From Nocardia sp. CDC159 (GTDB taxonomy: Bacteria; Actinomycetota; Actinomycetes; Mycobacteriales; Mycobacteriaceae): a stretch of DNA of 64,000 nt. Positions 51,158 to 59,009 of this stretch are shown in pieces. How positions within the stretch are numbered: the stretch's first letter is position 1; each line of letters starts with the position of its first letter. The stretch is from assembly GCF_023740735.1 (NCBI RefSeq), contig NZ_JAMRXH010000015.1, forward strand, positions 140,259 through 204,258. The letters are read 5' to 3'. The position numbers and the translations under genes are program-made. The notes beneath the pieces are model-generated. The model was not told where the DNA came from and did not search any database. It saw only the letters and a list, made by a program, of their open reading frames with translations.

Positions 51158-52186
51158 ATGGCTGCTCGACTGGCCCAGATCACCGGGGCAGAGCACACCG
51201 CGATGCTCGGGCTCGGCGCGTACCGCCCGGCTCGGGTCGTCACCAACGACGAAGTCGCCGGTCCGATCGATTCCAGCGACGAATGGATCCGGACCCGCTC
51301 GGGCATCCGGACCCGGCGATTCGCCTCCGATTCCGAAACCATCATCACCATGAGCGCGGCGGCCGCGCGCGACGCCTTGGCCGCCGCCGGTGTCACTCCC
51401 GATCAGATCGGCTGCGTCATCGTGGCCACCTCGACGTGGCTGCTGCTCACCCCCGCCGCCGCGCCGCAGATCGCCACCGAGCTGGGCATGAATCATCCTG
51501 CGGCCTTCGACATCTCGGCCGGATGCGCGGGCTTCTGTCATGCCGTCGCGCTGGCCTCTGATCTGGTCAAGGGCGGTACCGCGAGCCATGCCCTGGTGAT
51601 CGGGGTGGAGCGCCTCACCGACACCTTCGATCCCGCGGACCGCAGTACCGCATTCCTTTTCGCAGACGGCGCGGGCGCGGTCGTGATCGGCCCGTCCGAC
51701 GAGCCGGGCATCGGACCGACCGTGTGGGGCTCCGACGGTGAGCAGCATCACGCGATCCGGCAGGACAAGGACTGGATGCAGTTCTTCGCCGAGATCGACG
51801 AGCGGGGCACCGATGCGGTCCGGCCCTATCTGGCGATGGAGGGTACGGCCGTATTCCGCTGGGCCGCACACTCGTTGAAGAAGGTGTGCCTGGACGCCAT
51901 CGAACGCGCCGGACTGACCCCCGCCGAGATCGACGCCTTCGTCCCGCATCAGGCCAACGGTCGCATCATCGACATCATGGCTCGCGAGCTGAAGCTCGCC
52001 GAGGATTGCGCCCTGGCCACCGATATCGAGGAGACCGGCAACACCTCCGCCGCCTCGATCCCGCTGGCCATGGAGGCCTTATTACGCGAGGGCGACACCA
52101 AGCCCGGCGCCGACGCGCTGCTCGTCGCCTTCGGCGCCGGACTGTCCTATGCCGCCCAAGTGGTGAAACTGCCGAATTGGCAATGA
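51158..52186 (+). CDS. fabH: 3-oxoacyl-ACP synthase III (FabH)
   Basis: Initiates fatty-acid or meromycolate-type elongation by condensing an acyl-CoA with malonyl-ACP. 342 residues, close in my recall to mycobacterial FabH (GAYRP-RVVTNDE, DSSDEWI-TR-GI-TRRFA). Catalytic triad segments: Cys in FDISAGCAGFC, His in VPHQANGRI, Asn in EETGNTSAASIPLAMEALL. ATG 51158 has gtactaggag upstream. Its stop lies 3 bp from the end of the convergent SIMPL gene. Confidence 0.88.
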   Translation: MAARLAQITGAEHTAMLGLGAYRPARVVTNDEVAGPIDSSDEWIRTRSGIRTRRFASDSETIITMSAAAARDALAAAGVTPDQIGCVIVATSTWLLLTPAAAPQIATELGMNHPAAFDISAGCAGFCHAVALASDLVKGGTASHALVIGVERLTDTFDPADRSTAFLFADGAGAVVIGPSDEPGIGPTVWGSDGEQHHAIRQDKDWMQFFAEIDERGTDAVRPYLAMEGTAVFRWAAHSLKKVCLDAIERAGLTPAEIDAFVPHQANGRIIDIMARELKLAEDCALATDIEETGNTSAASIPLAMEALLREGDTKPGADALLVAFGAGLSYAAQVVKLPNWQ

Positions 52187-52189
52187 GAT

Positions 52190-52891
52190 TCAGCCCAGGG
52201 TCCAGGTGACCGTCACATTGAATGTGACCGTCTGCATGCCCGGCTCCAACGGCACGTCCGACATCGGGGCCTGGTTGTAGCGCGGCCCGGGCGGCGGCGG
52301 TGCGCCGCCGCTGGCGGATTCGCTGACGGTCTTCACCTCGCGCAGCTTCAGTCCGGCCAGCACCGCGTACTGCTCGGCGCGCGCCTTGGCGTCGGCGAAG
52401 GCGCGGGCGCGGGCGTCGGCGAGCAGCTTCGAATTGTCGTCGAGGGCGAACGACACGCCCTGGACGCGGGTCTCGTTGCCACCCGCCTGCACCGCGGCGG
52501 CCAGGATCGCGGAGGCCTTGGGCAGTTCGCGCACCACAATGTGCAGCGAATTCGTCGCGTTGTAGCCGGTCACCTTCTGATCCGGGCCGTACTGCGGCTG
52601 CACCGAGACGTCGGCGGTCTGAACGTCCTCACGCTTGGCCCCGGCCCCGATGACGGCATCGGTGACCGCCTTCGCGCGGCTGTTGGCCGTATCCACCGCG
52701 GTGGATACATCGCCCGCGGTCACCGCGACGCCGAGATCGGCGTTGAGGATGTCGGGTGCGCCCCGCACCTGGCCGTTGCCGACCACGGTGACCTCACGAG
52801 CGGAATCGGAACCGGAGTCCGAATGTCCGCACCCGCTCACCAGGACGGCCGTCCCGGCCAGCGCTGCGGCAATACCTGTGATTCGTCGCAT
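52190..52891 (-). CDS. SIMPL (DUF541) domain lipoprotein
   Basis: 233 residues. Signal peptide with lipobox LAGTAVLVSGCGHS (acylated Cys about 21). The SIMPL domain follows: REVTVVGNGQVRGAPDILNA, VQTADVSVQPQYGPDQKVTG and RAFADAKARAEQYAVLAGLK. The C-terminus FNVTVTWTLG is usual for the family. The periplasmic function is unknown. It may share a transcript with the SRPBCC gene 50 bp upstream. Confidence 0.88.
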   Translation of the reverse strand: MRRITGIAAALAGTAVLVSGCGHSDSGSDSAREVTVVGNGQVRGAPDILNADLGVAVTAGDVSTAVDTANSRAKAVTDAVIGAGAKREDVQTADVSVQPQYGPDQKVTGYNATNSLHIVVRELPKASAILAAAVQAGGNETRVQGVSFALDDNSKLLADARARAFADAKARAEQYAVLAGLKLREVKTVSESASGGAPPPPGPRYNQAPMSDVPLEPGMQTVTFNVTVTWTLG

Positions 52892-52941
52892 GCCTCAACC
52901 TAGGCGCCCCCACCCACGCGGCGGGCCCGAACACGCCGGAG

Positions 52942-53391
52942 TCAGGCCTCGGCGGCGGACTTGATCTTGGCCAGGGTGGTATTCATGCCATCGATCAGAT
53001 TCTGTTCGAAGGCCAGTTCGCCGCCGAGCGCCGCGTCGATCAGCACGCGGACCGGCTTGCGCACCCCGTTGGGGATGTCGCGCCGCTCGGTCACCCGGGT
53101 GCCGCCGTCGATGGGCTCGAGCGTATAGCTCCAGATCGTGCCGTTCTCGATCATCTTGAATGCGAAGGCCCGGCCGGGCTCGAAGCGGACGATCCGCGAG
53201 GTGGTCGGATAGTAGTAGCGGCCGTCGCGGTTGAGATTGATCGTCCAGGTGCCCGCCCGGGGCTTGCCGAGCGCGACCATCCGGATGGTGTTCGGGCTGA
53301 ACTCCGGCATCCGCTTCAGATCCGACAGCACCGCCCACACCCGCTCCGGCGGCGCGGCGATATCGATGACGGCTTCCAAGGGTTTCGGCAA
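52942..53391 (-). CDS. SRPBCC (START-like) family protein
   Basis: 149 residues, start taken as TTG 53391 with cggaggcagcg upstream. The helix-grip pattern is present: AVIDIAAPPERVWAVLSDLK, YYYPTTSRIVRFEPGRAFAF, TIWSYTLEPIDGGTRVTERR, and a C-terminal long helix with LIDGMNTTLAKIKSAAE. Members bind hydrophobic ligands or act as polyketide cyclases; no ligand can be named. Soluble and cytoplasmic. Confidence 0.82.
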   Translation of the reverse strand: MPKPLEAVIDIAAPPERVWAVLSDLKRMPEFSPNTIRMVALGKPRAGTWTINLNRDGRYYYPTTSRIVRFEPGRAFAFKMIENGTIWSYTLEPIDGGTRVTERRDIPNGVRKPVRVLIDAALGGELAFEQNLIDGMNTTLAKIKSAAEA

Positions 53392-53598
53392 CGCTGCCTC
53401 CGAGAAGTGTGACGATCGGTATCAGATAGCTTAGCGGTCGCATTGTCGCCGCCCGGCTGTGATGCGGGTCGCATTCGCGGACGTGCCGATCCGATCGAAT
53501 CGGCGATGTGATCGGGATCCGATTGTGTAATACCCCGGCCGAAATCGGGGATAGACCGGTCAGACCAGGTTTTGGAGTCCACTGCGAGGTGATCGGCC

Positions 53599-53745
53599 GT
53601 GAATTTACGCACCCTCCTGCATCGTCGGCAGGCGCAAACGCTCCCACACCTTCTTCCGCTGTCCGAGAACAACAACCCTGACGAACTCCTGGAACGCCTG
53701 CTCACCCCCAGCGAACTCGAACTGCTCCAGCGACAGCGACGGTGA
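53599..53745 (+). CDS. Small ORF resembling the N-terminal part of a TrpR/YerC-like protein
   Basis: A 48-residue ORF from GTG with a good gaggtg Shine-Dalgarno 8 bp before. It ends ELLERLLTPSELELLQRQRR, which resembles the first helices of TrpR/YerC-type repressors (pattern LLTP-E-ELL-R) but stops before any recognition helix. It could be a short peptide gene, a truncated regulator, or a leader ORF for the RR-flavoprotein gene 31 bp downstream. The rest of the gap 53392-53776 shows only a weak inverted repeat, GCCGAT with ATCGGC near 53487-53506. Confidence 0.35.
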   Translation: MNLRTLLHRRQAQTLPHLLPLSENNNPDELLERLLTPSELELLQRQRR

Positions 53746-53776
53746 CGGGGCGGTGTAGACCGCCCATACTTTCGAT

Positions 53777-55450
53777 GTGAGTTCACCAGCTGTCGCCAAA
53801 CCGGCCATCCTGAGTGTCGACGACGATCCCGGTGTCTCCCGGGCCGTGGTGCGCGACCTGCGCCGCCGGTACGGCGCGGATTATCGGATCCTGCGCGCCG
53901 AATCCGGCCCCTCCGCGCTCGAGGCGCTGCGCGAGATGAAGTTGCGCGGTCAGCCGGTCGCCGTGCTGATCGCCGATTACCGCATGCCCGGCATGGACGG
54001 CATCGAATTCCTCGAGCAGGCAATGGATCTGCATCCCTATGCGCGCCGGGTTCTGCTGACCGCCTATGCCGACACCAATGCCGCCATCGAGGCGATCAAT
54101 GTCGTGGACCTCGACCACTATCTGCTCAAGCCGTGGGATCCGCCGGAGGAGAAGCTGTATCCGGTGCTCGATGCGCTGCTCGAGGCCTGGCGCGGCGATG
54201 AGCAGCGCCCCGTGCACGAGACCAAGGTGATCGGCCACCGCTGGTCGGCCCGATGCTCGCAGGTGCGTGAATTCCTGGCCCGCAACCAGCTGCCGTATCG
54301 CTGGTATCTCGCCGATGAGCCCGAGGGCGCGCGGCTGCTCGAGGCGACGGGCGCCAGCGCGGACCAATGCCCGGTCGTCATCGATTCCGCCGGTCAGGCG
54401 CTGATCGCCCCGACCGACAGCGAGCTGGCGGGCAGCGTGGGCCTGAGCACCGATCCCACCGGGGACTTCTATGACCTGATCGTGGTGGGTGGTGGCCCCG
54501 CGGGTCTCGGCGCGGCGGTTTACGGCGCGTCGGAGGGGCTGCGCACGGTGCTGGTGGAGCGGACCGCGACCGGCGGCCAGGCCGGGCAGAGTTCCCGCAT
54601 CGAGAACTACCTCGGCTTTCCCGATGGGCTGTCGGGTGCGCAGCTGGCCGACCGGGCCCGGCGCCAGGCGGTCAAATTCGGTGCGGAGCTGATCACCGCG
54701 CGCGAGGTGACCGGGCTGGAGGTGTGCGGTTCGGCCCGGGTCGTGCGCTTCGACGACGGCACCGCCGTCGCGGCCCATTCGGTGCTCATCGCCACCGGCG
54801 TCAACTACCGCCACCACCCCGCCCCCGGCGTGGACGACTTCACCGGCCGCGGCGTGTACTACGGTTCGGCCATGACCGAGGCCGCCGACTGCGCCGACCG
54901 CGAGGTCTACATCGTCGGCGGCGCGAATTCCGCGGGGCAGGCGGCGGTGTTCCTGTCCCGTAATGCCAGGGCGGTGCACATCCTGGTGCGCGCGGATTCG
55001 CTGGAGAAATCCATGTCGCACTACCTGATTCAGCAGATCGAGCAGATCCCCAACATCAAGGTCCACACCTGCACCGAGGTCGTCGCCGCCGACGGCGCGG
55101 ACCATCTGGAGCGGATCGTGCTCCGCAACAACGCCACCGGCGTGGAGGAAAAGATCGAGGCGGAGCGTTTGTTCCTGTTCATCGGGGCCGCACCGGAGAC
55201 CCAGTGGCTCGACGGCCTGGTCCGCCGCGACGAGGCGGGCTATGTGCTGGCCGGTCCCGATCTGATGGTCGACGGTAACCGCCCGCCCGGCTGGGAGCTG
55301 CCGCGGCCGCCGCATCACCTGGAGACCAGCGTCCCGGGTGTATTCGTGGCCGGTGATGTGCGCGCGGAGTCGGCGAAACGGGTCGCGTCCGCCGTGGGCG
55401 AGGGCGCGATGGCGGTCATGCTCGTCCACCGATACCTCGCGAAACAATAA
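53777..55450 (+). CDS. Response-regulator receiver fused to thioredoxin-reductase-like flavoprotein
   Basis: 557 residues, three parts. Residues 1-125 are a receiver domain: acidic pair DDD (15-17), phospho-acceptor Asp67 in LIADYRMPGMDG, Thr95 and Lys118 in YLLKPWDPP. Residues about 145-215 are glutaredoxin-like (VREFLARNQLPYRWYLADEP) with an isolated Cys. From about 232 a two-domain flavoprotein follows: LIVVGGGPAGLGAAVYGASE (FAD), GGQAGQSSRIENYLGFP, and VYIVGGANSAGQAAVFLSRN (NAD(P)H). Where thioredoxin reductase has CATC this protein has AMTEAADCAD, so no dithiol. It may therefore reduce a partner through flavin only, under phosphorylation control. GTG start. Twelve bases later comes the kinase gene, the presumptive partner. 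Confidence 0.88.
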   Translation: MSSPAVAKPAILSVDDDPGVSRAVVRDLRRRYGADYRILRAESGPSALEALREMKLRGQPVAVLIADYRMPGMDGIEFLEQAMDLHPYARRVLLTAYADTNAAIEAINVVDLDHYLLKPWDPPEEKLYPVLDALLEAWRGDEQRPVHETKVIGHRWSARCSQVREFLARNQLPYRWYLADEPEGARLLEATGASADQCPVVIDSAGQALIAPTDSELAGSVGLSTDPTGDFYDLIVVGGGPAGLGAAVYGASEGLRTVLVERTATGGQAGQSSRIENYLGFPDGLSGAQLADRARRQAVKFGAELITAREVTGLEVCGSARVVRFDDGTAVAAHSVLIATGVNYRHHPAPGVDDFTGRGVYYGSAMTEAADCADREVYIVGGANSAGQAAVFLSRNARAVHILVRADSLEKSMSHYLIQQIEQIPNIKVHTCTEVVAADGADHLERIVLRNNATGVEEKIEAERLFLFIGAAPETQWLDGLVRRDEAGYVLAGPDLMVDGNRPPGWELPRPPHHLETSVPGVFVAGDVRAESAKRVASAVGEGAMAVMLVHRYLAKQ

Positions 55451-55462
55451 GGAGGGCTCGCA

Positions 55463-56953
55463 GTGGCCGACAAAGCCGGGGGCGCCCGATTGATCTGTGA
55501 TCCCGACGAACTGCGCACGCTGTTCCTGTTCGAGAAGCTCGACGACGAGCAGCTGGCCTGGCTGTGCCGCGACGGCCGGGTGGAGGAGTTCGAGCCCGGA
55601 CTGGTCTTCCGCGAGGGCGATCCGGCCACCTGCTTCTACGTGCTGATGGCCGGTGAGGTGGTGCTGACCAAGCTCTCCGGCGGCGAGGAGATCGAGCTGG
55701 TCCGCACCCGGCATCGCGGCTCGTACGCCGGGGCGTGGTCGGCCTACATGGGCGACCGGGCGGATCAGAACTACACCGGTTCGTTCTACGTCACCGAGCC
55801 GTCGACGTTCTTCGTGCTCGACGCCGGAACCTTCGCGCGCATGGTGCAGCAATGGTTTCCGATGGCACTGCATCTGCTGGAGGGAGTGTTCTTCGGCAAC
55901 CGCAACACCAACGAGATCATCGGCCAGCGCGAGCGGCTGCTGGCGTTGGGCTCGCTGTCGGCGGGACTGACCCACGAGCTGAACAATCCGGCTGCCGCCG
56001 CGGTCCGGGCCACCTCGGCCTTGCGCGAGCGGGTCGCCGGTATGCGGCACAAGCTGAAGATGATCGCGCACGGCAAATTCGATCCGGCCTCGCTCGAGGC
56101 GCTGGTGCAACTGCAGGAGGAGGCGGCCACACAGGTCGCCAAGGCGCCCACGCTGACCCCGATGGAGGCCGCCGATCGCGAGGACGAACTCGGGGACTGG
56201 CTCGCCGAGCACGGCATCGCCAACGGCTGGGATATCGCGCCCACCTTCGTGCAGGCCGGATTCGACATCGACTGGCTCGAGAAGGTCGCGGCCACGCTCG
56301 CCGGTTGCGACAGCGGCGTATTCGAGGGCGCGATCCGCTGGCTCAACTACACGGTCGAGACCGAATTGCTGATGAACGAGATCACCGACTCGACCACGCG
56401 CATCTCCTCGCTCGTCGACGCCGCCAAACAGTATTCGCAGATGGACCGGGCACCGTTCCGGGTGGTCGACATCCACGAACTGCTCGACAGCACGCTGGTG
56501 ATGCTGGGCCGCAAGATCGGCGAGGGCGTCCGGGTGGTCAAGGAGTACGACCGCACGCTGCCGCAGGTGCCCTGCTATCCGGCGGAACTGAATCAGGTGT
56601 GGACGAACCTGATCGACAACGCGGTCGCGGCGATGGGCGGTCAGGGCACGCTGACCGCCCGCACCTATCGCGAAAACGACTGTGCGGCGGTGGAGATCCG
56701 CGACACCGGCCCGGGCGTGCCCGCCGAGCTGCGGCACCGGATCTTCGAGCCGTTCTTCACCACCAAGCCGGTCGGCGAGGGCACCGGCCTGGGGTTGGAC
56801 ATCTCGTTCCGCATCGTGGTCAACAAGCACGGCGGTGACATCCGGGTGGAATCGGTGCCGGGTGACACCCGGTTCATCGTCCGGCTGCCGCTGGATCCGA
56901 AGGGTCGCGCCGTGGAATCCGAAGTCACGCAAACCAAATCCGGAGGTGAGTGA
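55463..56953 (+). CDS. Soluble histidine kinase with cyclic-nucleotide-binding-like N-terminus
   Basis: 496 residues, no membrane span. Residues about 18-140 form a cNMP-binding/Crp-like barrel (LFEKLDDEQLAWLCRDGRVE, REGDPATCFYVLMAGEVVLT). The H box is LGSLSAGLTHELNNPAAAAV with His171; a long helical insert (about 185-310) follows it. ATPase boxes: NQVWTNLIDNAVAAM (N), RDTGPGVP (G1), FEPFFTTKPVGEGTGLGLDI (F/G2). GTG start with aaggaggg. Its likely target is the receiver-flavoprotein 12 bp upstream. It overlaps the zinc-finger gene (TGATG). The key Arg-Ala of a true cAMP pocket is not evident, so the ligand is uncertain. Confidence 0.9.
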   Translation: MADKAGGARLICDPDELRTLFLFEKLDDEQLAWLCRDGRVEEFEPGLVFREGDPATCFYVLMAGEVVLTKLSGGEEIELVRTRHRGSYAGAWSAYMGDRADQNYTGSFYVTEPSTFFVLDAGTFARMVQQWFPMALHLLEGVFFGNRNTNEIIGQRERLLALGSLSAGLTHELNNPAAAAVRATSALRERVAGMRHKLKMIAHGKFDPASLEALVQLQEEAATQVAKAPTLTPMEAADREDELGDWLAEHGIANGWDIAPTFVQAGFDIDWLEKVAATLAGCDSGVFEGAIRWLNYTVETELLMNEITDSTTRISSLVDAAKQYSQMDRAPFRVVDIHELLDSTLVMLGRKIGEGVRVVKEYDRTLPQVPCYPAELNQVWTNLIDNAVAAMGGQGTLTARTYRENDCAAVEIRDTGPGVPAELRHRIFEPFFTTKPVGEGTGLGLDISFRIVVNKHGGDIRVESVPGDTRFIVRLPLDPKGRAVESEVTQTKSGGE

Positions 56954-57306
56954 TGTCGCAGGCCATCGAGGGCATCGATCCGGCCGTCCCGCCGAGCGGG
57001 CCCGGCTGTGTGGAATGTGAGGCGGTCCAGGGCTGGTGGGTGCACCTGCGTCGCTGCGCCCAGTGCGGTCATATCGGCTGCTGCGACACCTCTCCCGAAC
57101 AGCACGCCTCCCGGCACTTCGCCGCGACCGGCCACCCGTTCATCCGAAGCTACGAGCCCGGCGAGGAGTGGTTCTGGGACTTCCGCACCGAGGAGATGTT
57201 CGCCGAGGGTCCCGAACTGGCCCCGCCGCAGCATCATCCGGCCGACCAGCCCGCGCCCGGGCCGCGCGGCCGCGTGCCGAGCGACTGGCGCGACCACATC
57301 CACTGA
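56953..57306 (+). CDS. UBP-type zinc finger protein
   Basis: 117 residues. The ZnF-UBP ligand set is complete: Cys19/Cys22 (CVEC), Cys35/Cys38 (CAQCGHIGCC), Cys43, and His51, His55 (HASRH) and His61, then HPFIRSYEPGEEWFWDF. In eukaryotes this fold binds the free C-terminal Gly-Gly of ubiquitin; in bacteria its role is unknown. A Pro-rich tail follows. The one-base overlap with the kinase stop shows tight coupling, so it likely works in the same redox/two-component pathway. Confidence 0.9.
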   Translation: MSQAIEGIDPAVPPSGPGCVECEAVQGWWVHLRRCAQCGHIGCCDTSPEQHASRHFAATGHPFIRSYEPGEEWFWDFRTEEMFAEGPELAPPQHHPADQPAPGPRGRVPSDWRDHIH

Positions 57307-57538
57307 CCGGGTCTGCTGCACGACCGTGGCGTCGTTGTCGGAACGTGCAGCAGACTGCCAGTACCGGAACGTCTGCCAGGAATCGTTCCCGGTAGGCGGG
57401 GTGCACCGTCGCGGGTGGCTCAATACTGACGACGGCCACCCCGCCGAACTGAACCATACGGCGGGCGGAAACCGCACAATTGGCTGTGCGTGCACGCTGG
57501 TCGACTCACGGTGCATGGCAACGACGTGAGAGCAGGAC

Positions 57539-58438
57539 GTGAATCCGATGGCAGCGCCGAGTCCGCCCCAGATGTCCTTCGAGGAACCAGTGCCGTGCCG
57601 TGGCCGCTGCGAGGTGTGGGCGCTGGGCAAGGTCATGCTGTTGCGGTCCCGGGTGCGCGATCTGCGCATCGTGCGCACGGCCAGGCAGGTGCGCACCGCC
57701 CCCGCGCCGGTGTTGCTGCTCAATCTCCAACAGCACGGCGAGGGCCACTACGAGCAGTTCGGCAGCCGGATGGTGGGGACGCCGGGCCGGATCGTGCCGC
57801 TGGATCTGAACGTGCCCTACCGCGTGCGCTGGGGTGGGGACTGCGATGCGCTGGGCCTGCGGGTGCCGCTGGATTCGTTGTGCCTGTCCGCGGCAACGGT
57901 TCGCCGGGCCACACCCCGGCTGTCGAGCAGTCCGGTGCATTCGCTGGTGGCGAATTATATTGTCGCCCTGTCGGATTCGGTCGACGATCTGGTGACGGGC
58001 CCGGCACTGTCGGTGTTGGGCGATTCCTGTGTCGAAATGGTTCGCGCCCTGCTGCTGTCGGCCGCGCAGGGCGCTGACGACGAGGTGCTGCCCGATACCG
58101 CGCTGCTGACCCGCATTCGCCGCTACGTTTTGGAACATCTGACCGATCCGGAGCTGAGCCCGGAGCGTATCGCGCGGGCCCACCACATCTCGGTCCGCTA
58201 CCTGTACAAGCTGTGCGGTCGAGGGGAACTGAGCCTGGAACAGTGGATCATCACGCAGCGGCTCGAGCGCGCCCGCGGCGAACTCGCCCGCCCCGAAATC
58301 GGATATCGTTCGATCGCGACGATCTCGCGTATCTGCGGTTTCCGGGATCCATCACATTTCACTCGCCGCTTCCGGGCCGCCTATGGCATATCGCCCAGCG
58401 AATGGCGGCGCAGCGTGCTCGGTCGAGCCGCCGACTGA
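57539..58438 (+). CDS. AraC family transcriptional regulator
   Basis: 299 residues from GTG 57539 (ATG 57548 is an alternative). N-terminal cupin-like sensing half with HGEGHYEQFGSRMVGTPGRI and VPLDLNVPYRVRWGGDCDAL. C-terminal double HTH: LTDPELSPERIARAHHISVR, YLYKLCGRGELSLEQWII, then ICGFRDPSHFTRRFRAAYGI-SPSEWR. The 232-bp gap before it shows no gene. It could respond to the signalling trio upstream, but this is only neighbourhood. Confidence 0.9.
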   Translation: MNPMAAPSPPQMSFEEPVPCRGRCEVWALGKVMLLRSRVRDLRIVRTARQVRTAPAPVLLLNLQQHGEGHYEQFGSRMVGTPGRIVPLDLNVPYRVRWGGDCDALGLRVPLDSLCLSAATVRRATPRLSSSPVHSLVANYIVALSDSVDDLVTGPALSVLGDSCVEMVRALLLSAAQGADDEVLPDTALLTRIRRYVLEHLTDPELSPERIARAHHISVRYLYKLCGRGELSLEQWIITQRLERARGELARPEIGYRSIATISRICGFRDPSHFTRRFRAAYGISPSEWRRSVLGRAAD

Positions 58439-58531
58439 TTTCGATCGGGTTTGCAACCCCGCCCCCGCCCGGTACGCTGCGACGCGCGCCGGACAGGCCC
58501 GGCGCTCCAGACCATCGGGGAATCGACGCTG

Positions 58532-58954
58532 ATGACACGACTTTCGGCAACCGTAGCCGTCCTGGGCGCGCTGACCCTGGGGCTGACCGCCTGCGGCGGC
58601 AACGATTCGTCCGGACCCGACGGCGGCTCACATCCGCACGGTTCCACCACGACCGCCGCGCCGACGACCACCGCACCCACCACCTCCTTCACCGTGGTGG
58701 AACCGCCGAGCGAGGCGCCCGGCGGCGCCCACCCCCAATATTCGGCCCTGGGCCCGGCATCCCGCACGACCTGCAACGAGTTCAAGACGCTGGACACCGA
58801 CGCGGAAAAGTCACTGATCGAGAAGGTGCTCGCGGAGAATCCGGGCTCGAAACTCGACGGCAACCCCAACCTCGCCCTCGGCACCGCCAAATTGGTATGC
58901 CTGGCCGCCAGCCAGGCCGACAAGCCGGTCGCCGTCGCCATCGGCATCGCCTGA
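58532..58954 (+). CDS. Hypothetical lipoprotein
   Basis: 140 residues. Signal peptide and lipobox VLGALTLGLTAC (Cys about 22), then a Ser/Gly/Thr/Pro-rich linker of about 45 residues and a small domain with two Cys (TTCNEFKTLDTDAEKSLIEK, KLVCLAASQADKPVAVAIGI) that could be disulfide-linked. Common nocardial type, function unknown. Confidence 0.8.
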   Translation: MTRLSATVAVLGALTLGLTACGGNDSSGPDGGSHPHGSTTTAAPTTTAPTTSFTVVEPPSEAPGGAHPQYSALGPASRTTCNEFKTLDTDAEKSLIEKVLAENPGSKLDGNPNLALGTAKLVCLAASQADKPVAVAIGIA

Positions 58955-58960
58955 CAAGAT

Positions 58961-59008
58961 CGTCAACTCACCGTTGACGTTTGCCTGTAAGTCAACCTAT
59001 TGTTGACG
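58961..59008 (+). promoter_or_regulatory. Twin palindromes GTCAAC-N5-GTTGAC at the Clp-N/HTH gene
   Basis: Two copies of GTCAAC-N5-GTTGAC, at 58962-58978 (N5 tcacc) and 58991-59007 (N5 ctatt), 29 bp apart. The second ends 2 bp before the ATG at 59010. Such placement would block transcription or ribosome access when bound. The encoded protein has a helix-turn-helix, so autoregulation is the natural hypothesis. Confidence 0.8.
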
Positions 59009-59009
59009 C

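Noticed and set aside
53783..56932. 1049-codon open frame on the minus strand opposite the redox trio
   Set aside because: Shadow of GC-rich coding: His/Arg/Gly/Gln-rich composition, no domain, entirely antisense to three well-supported genes.
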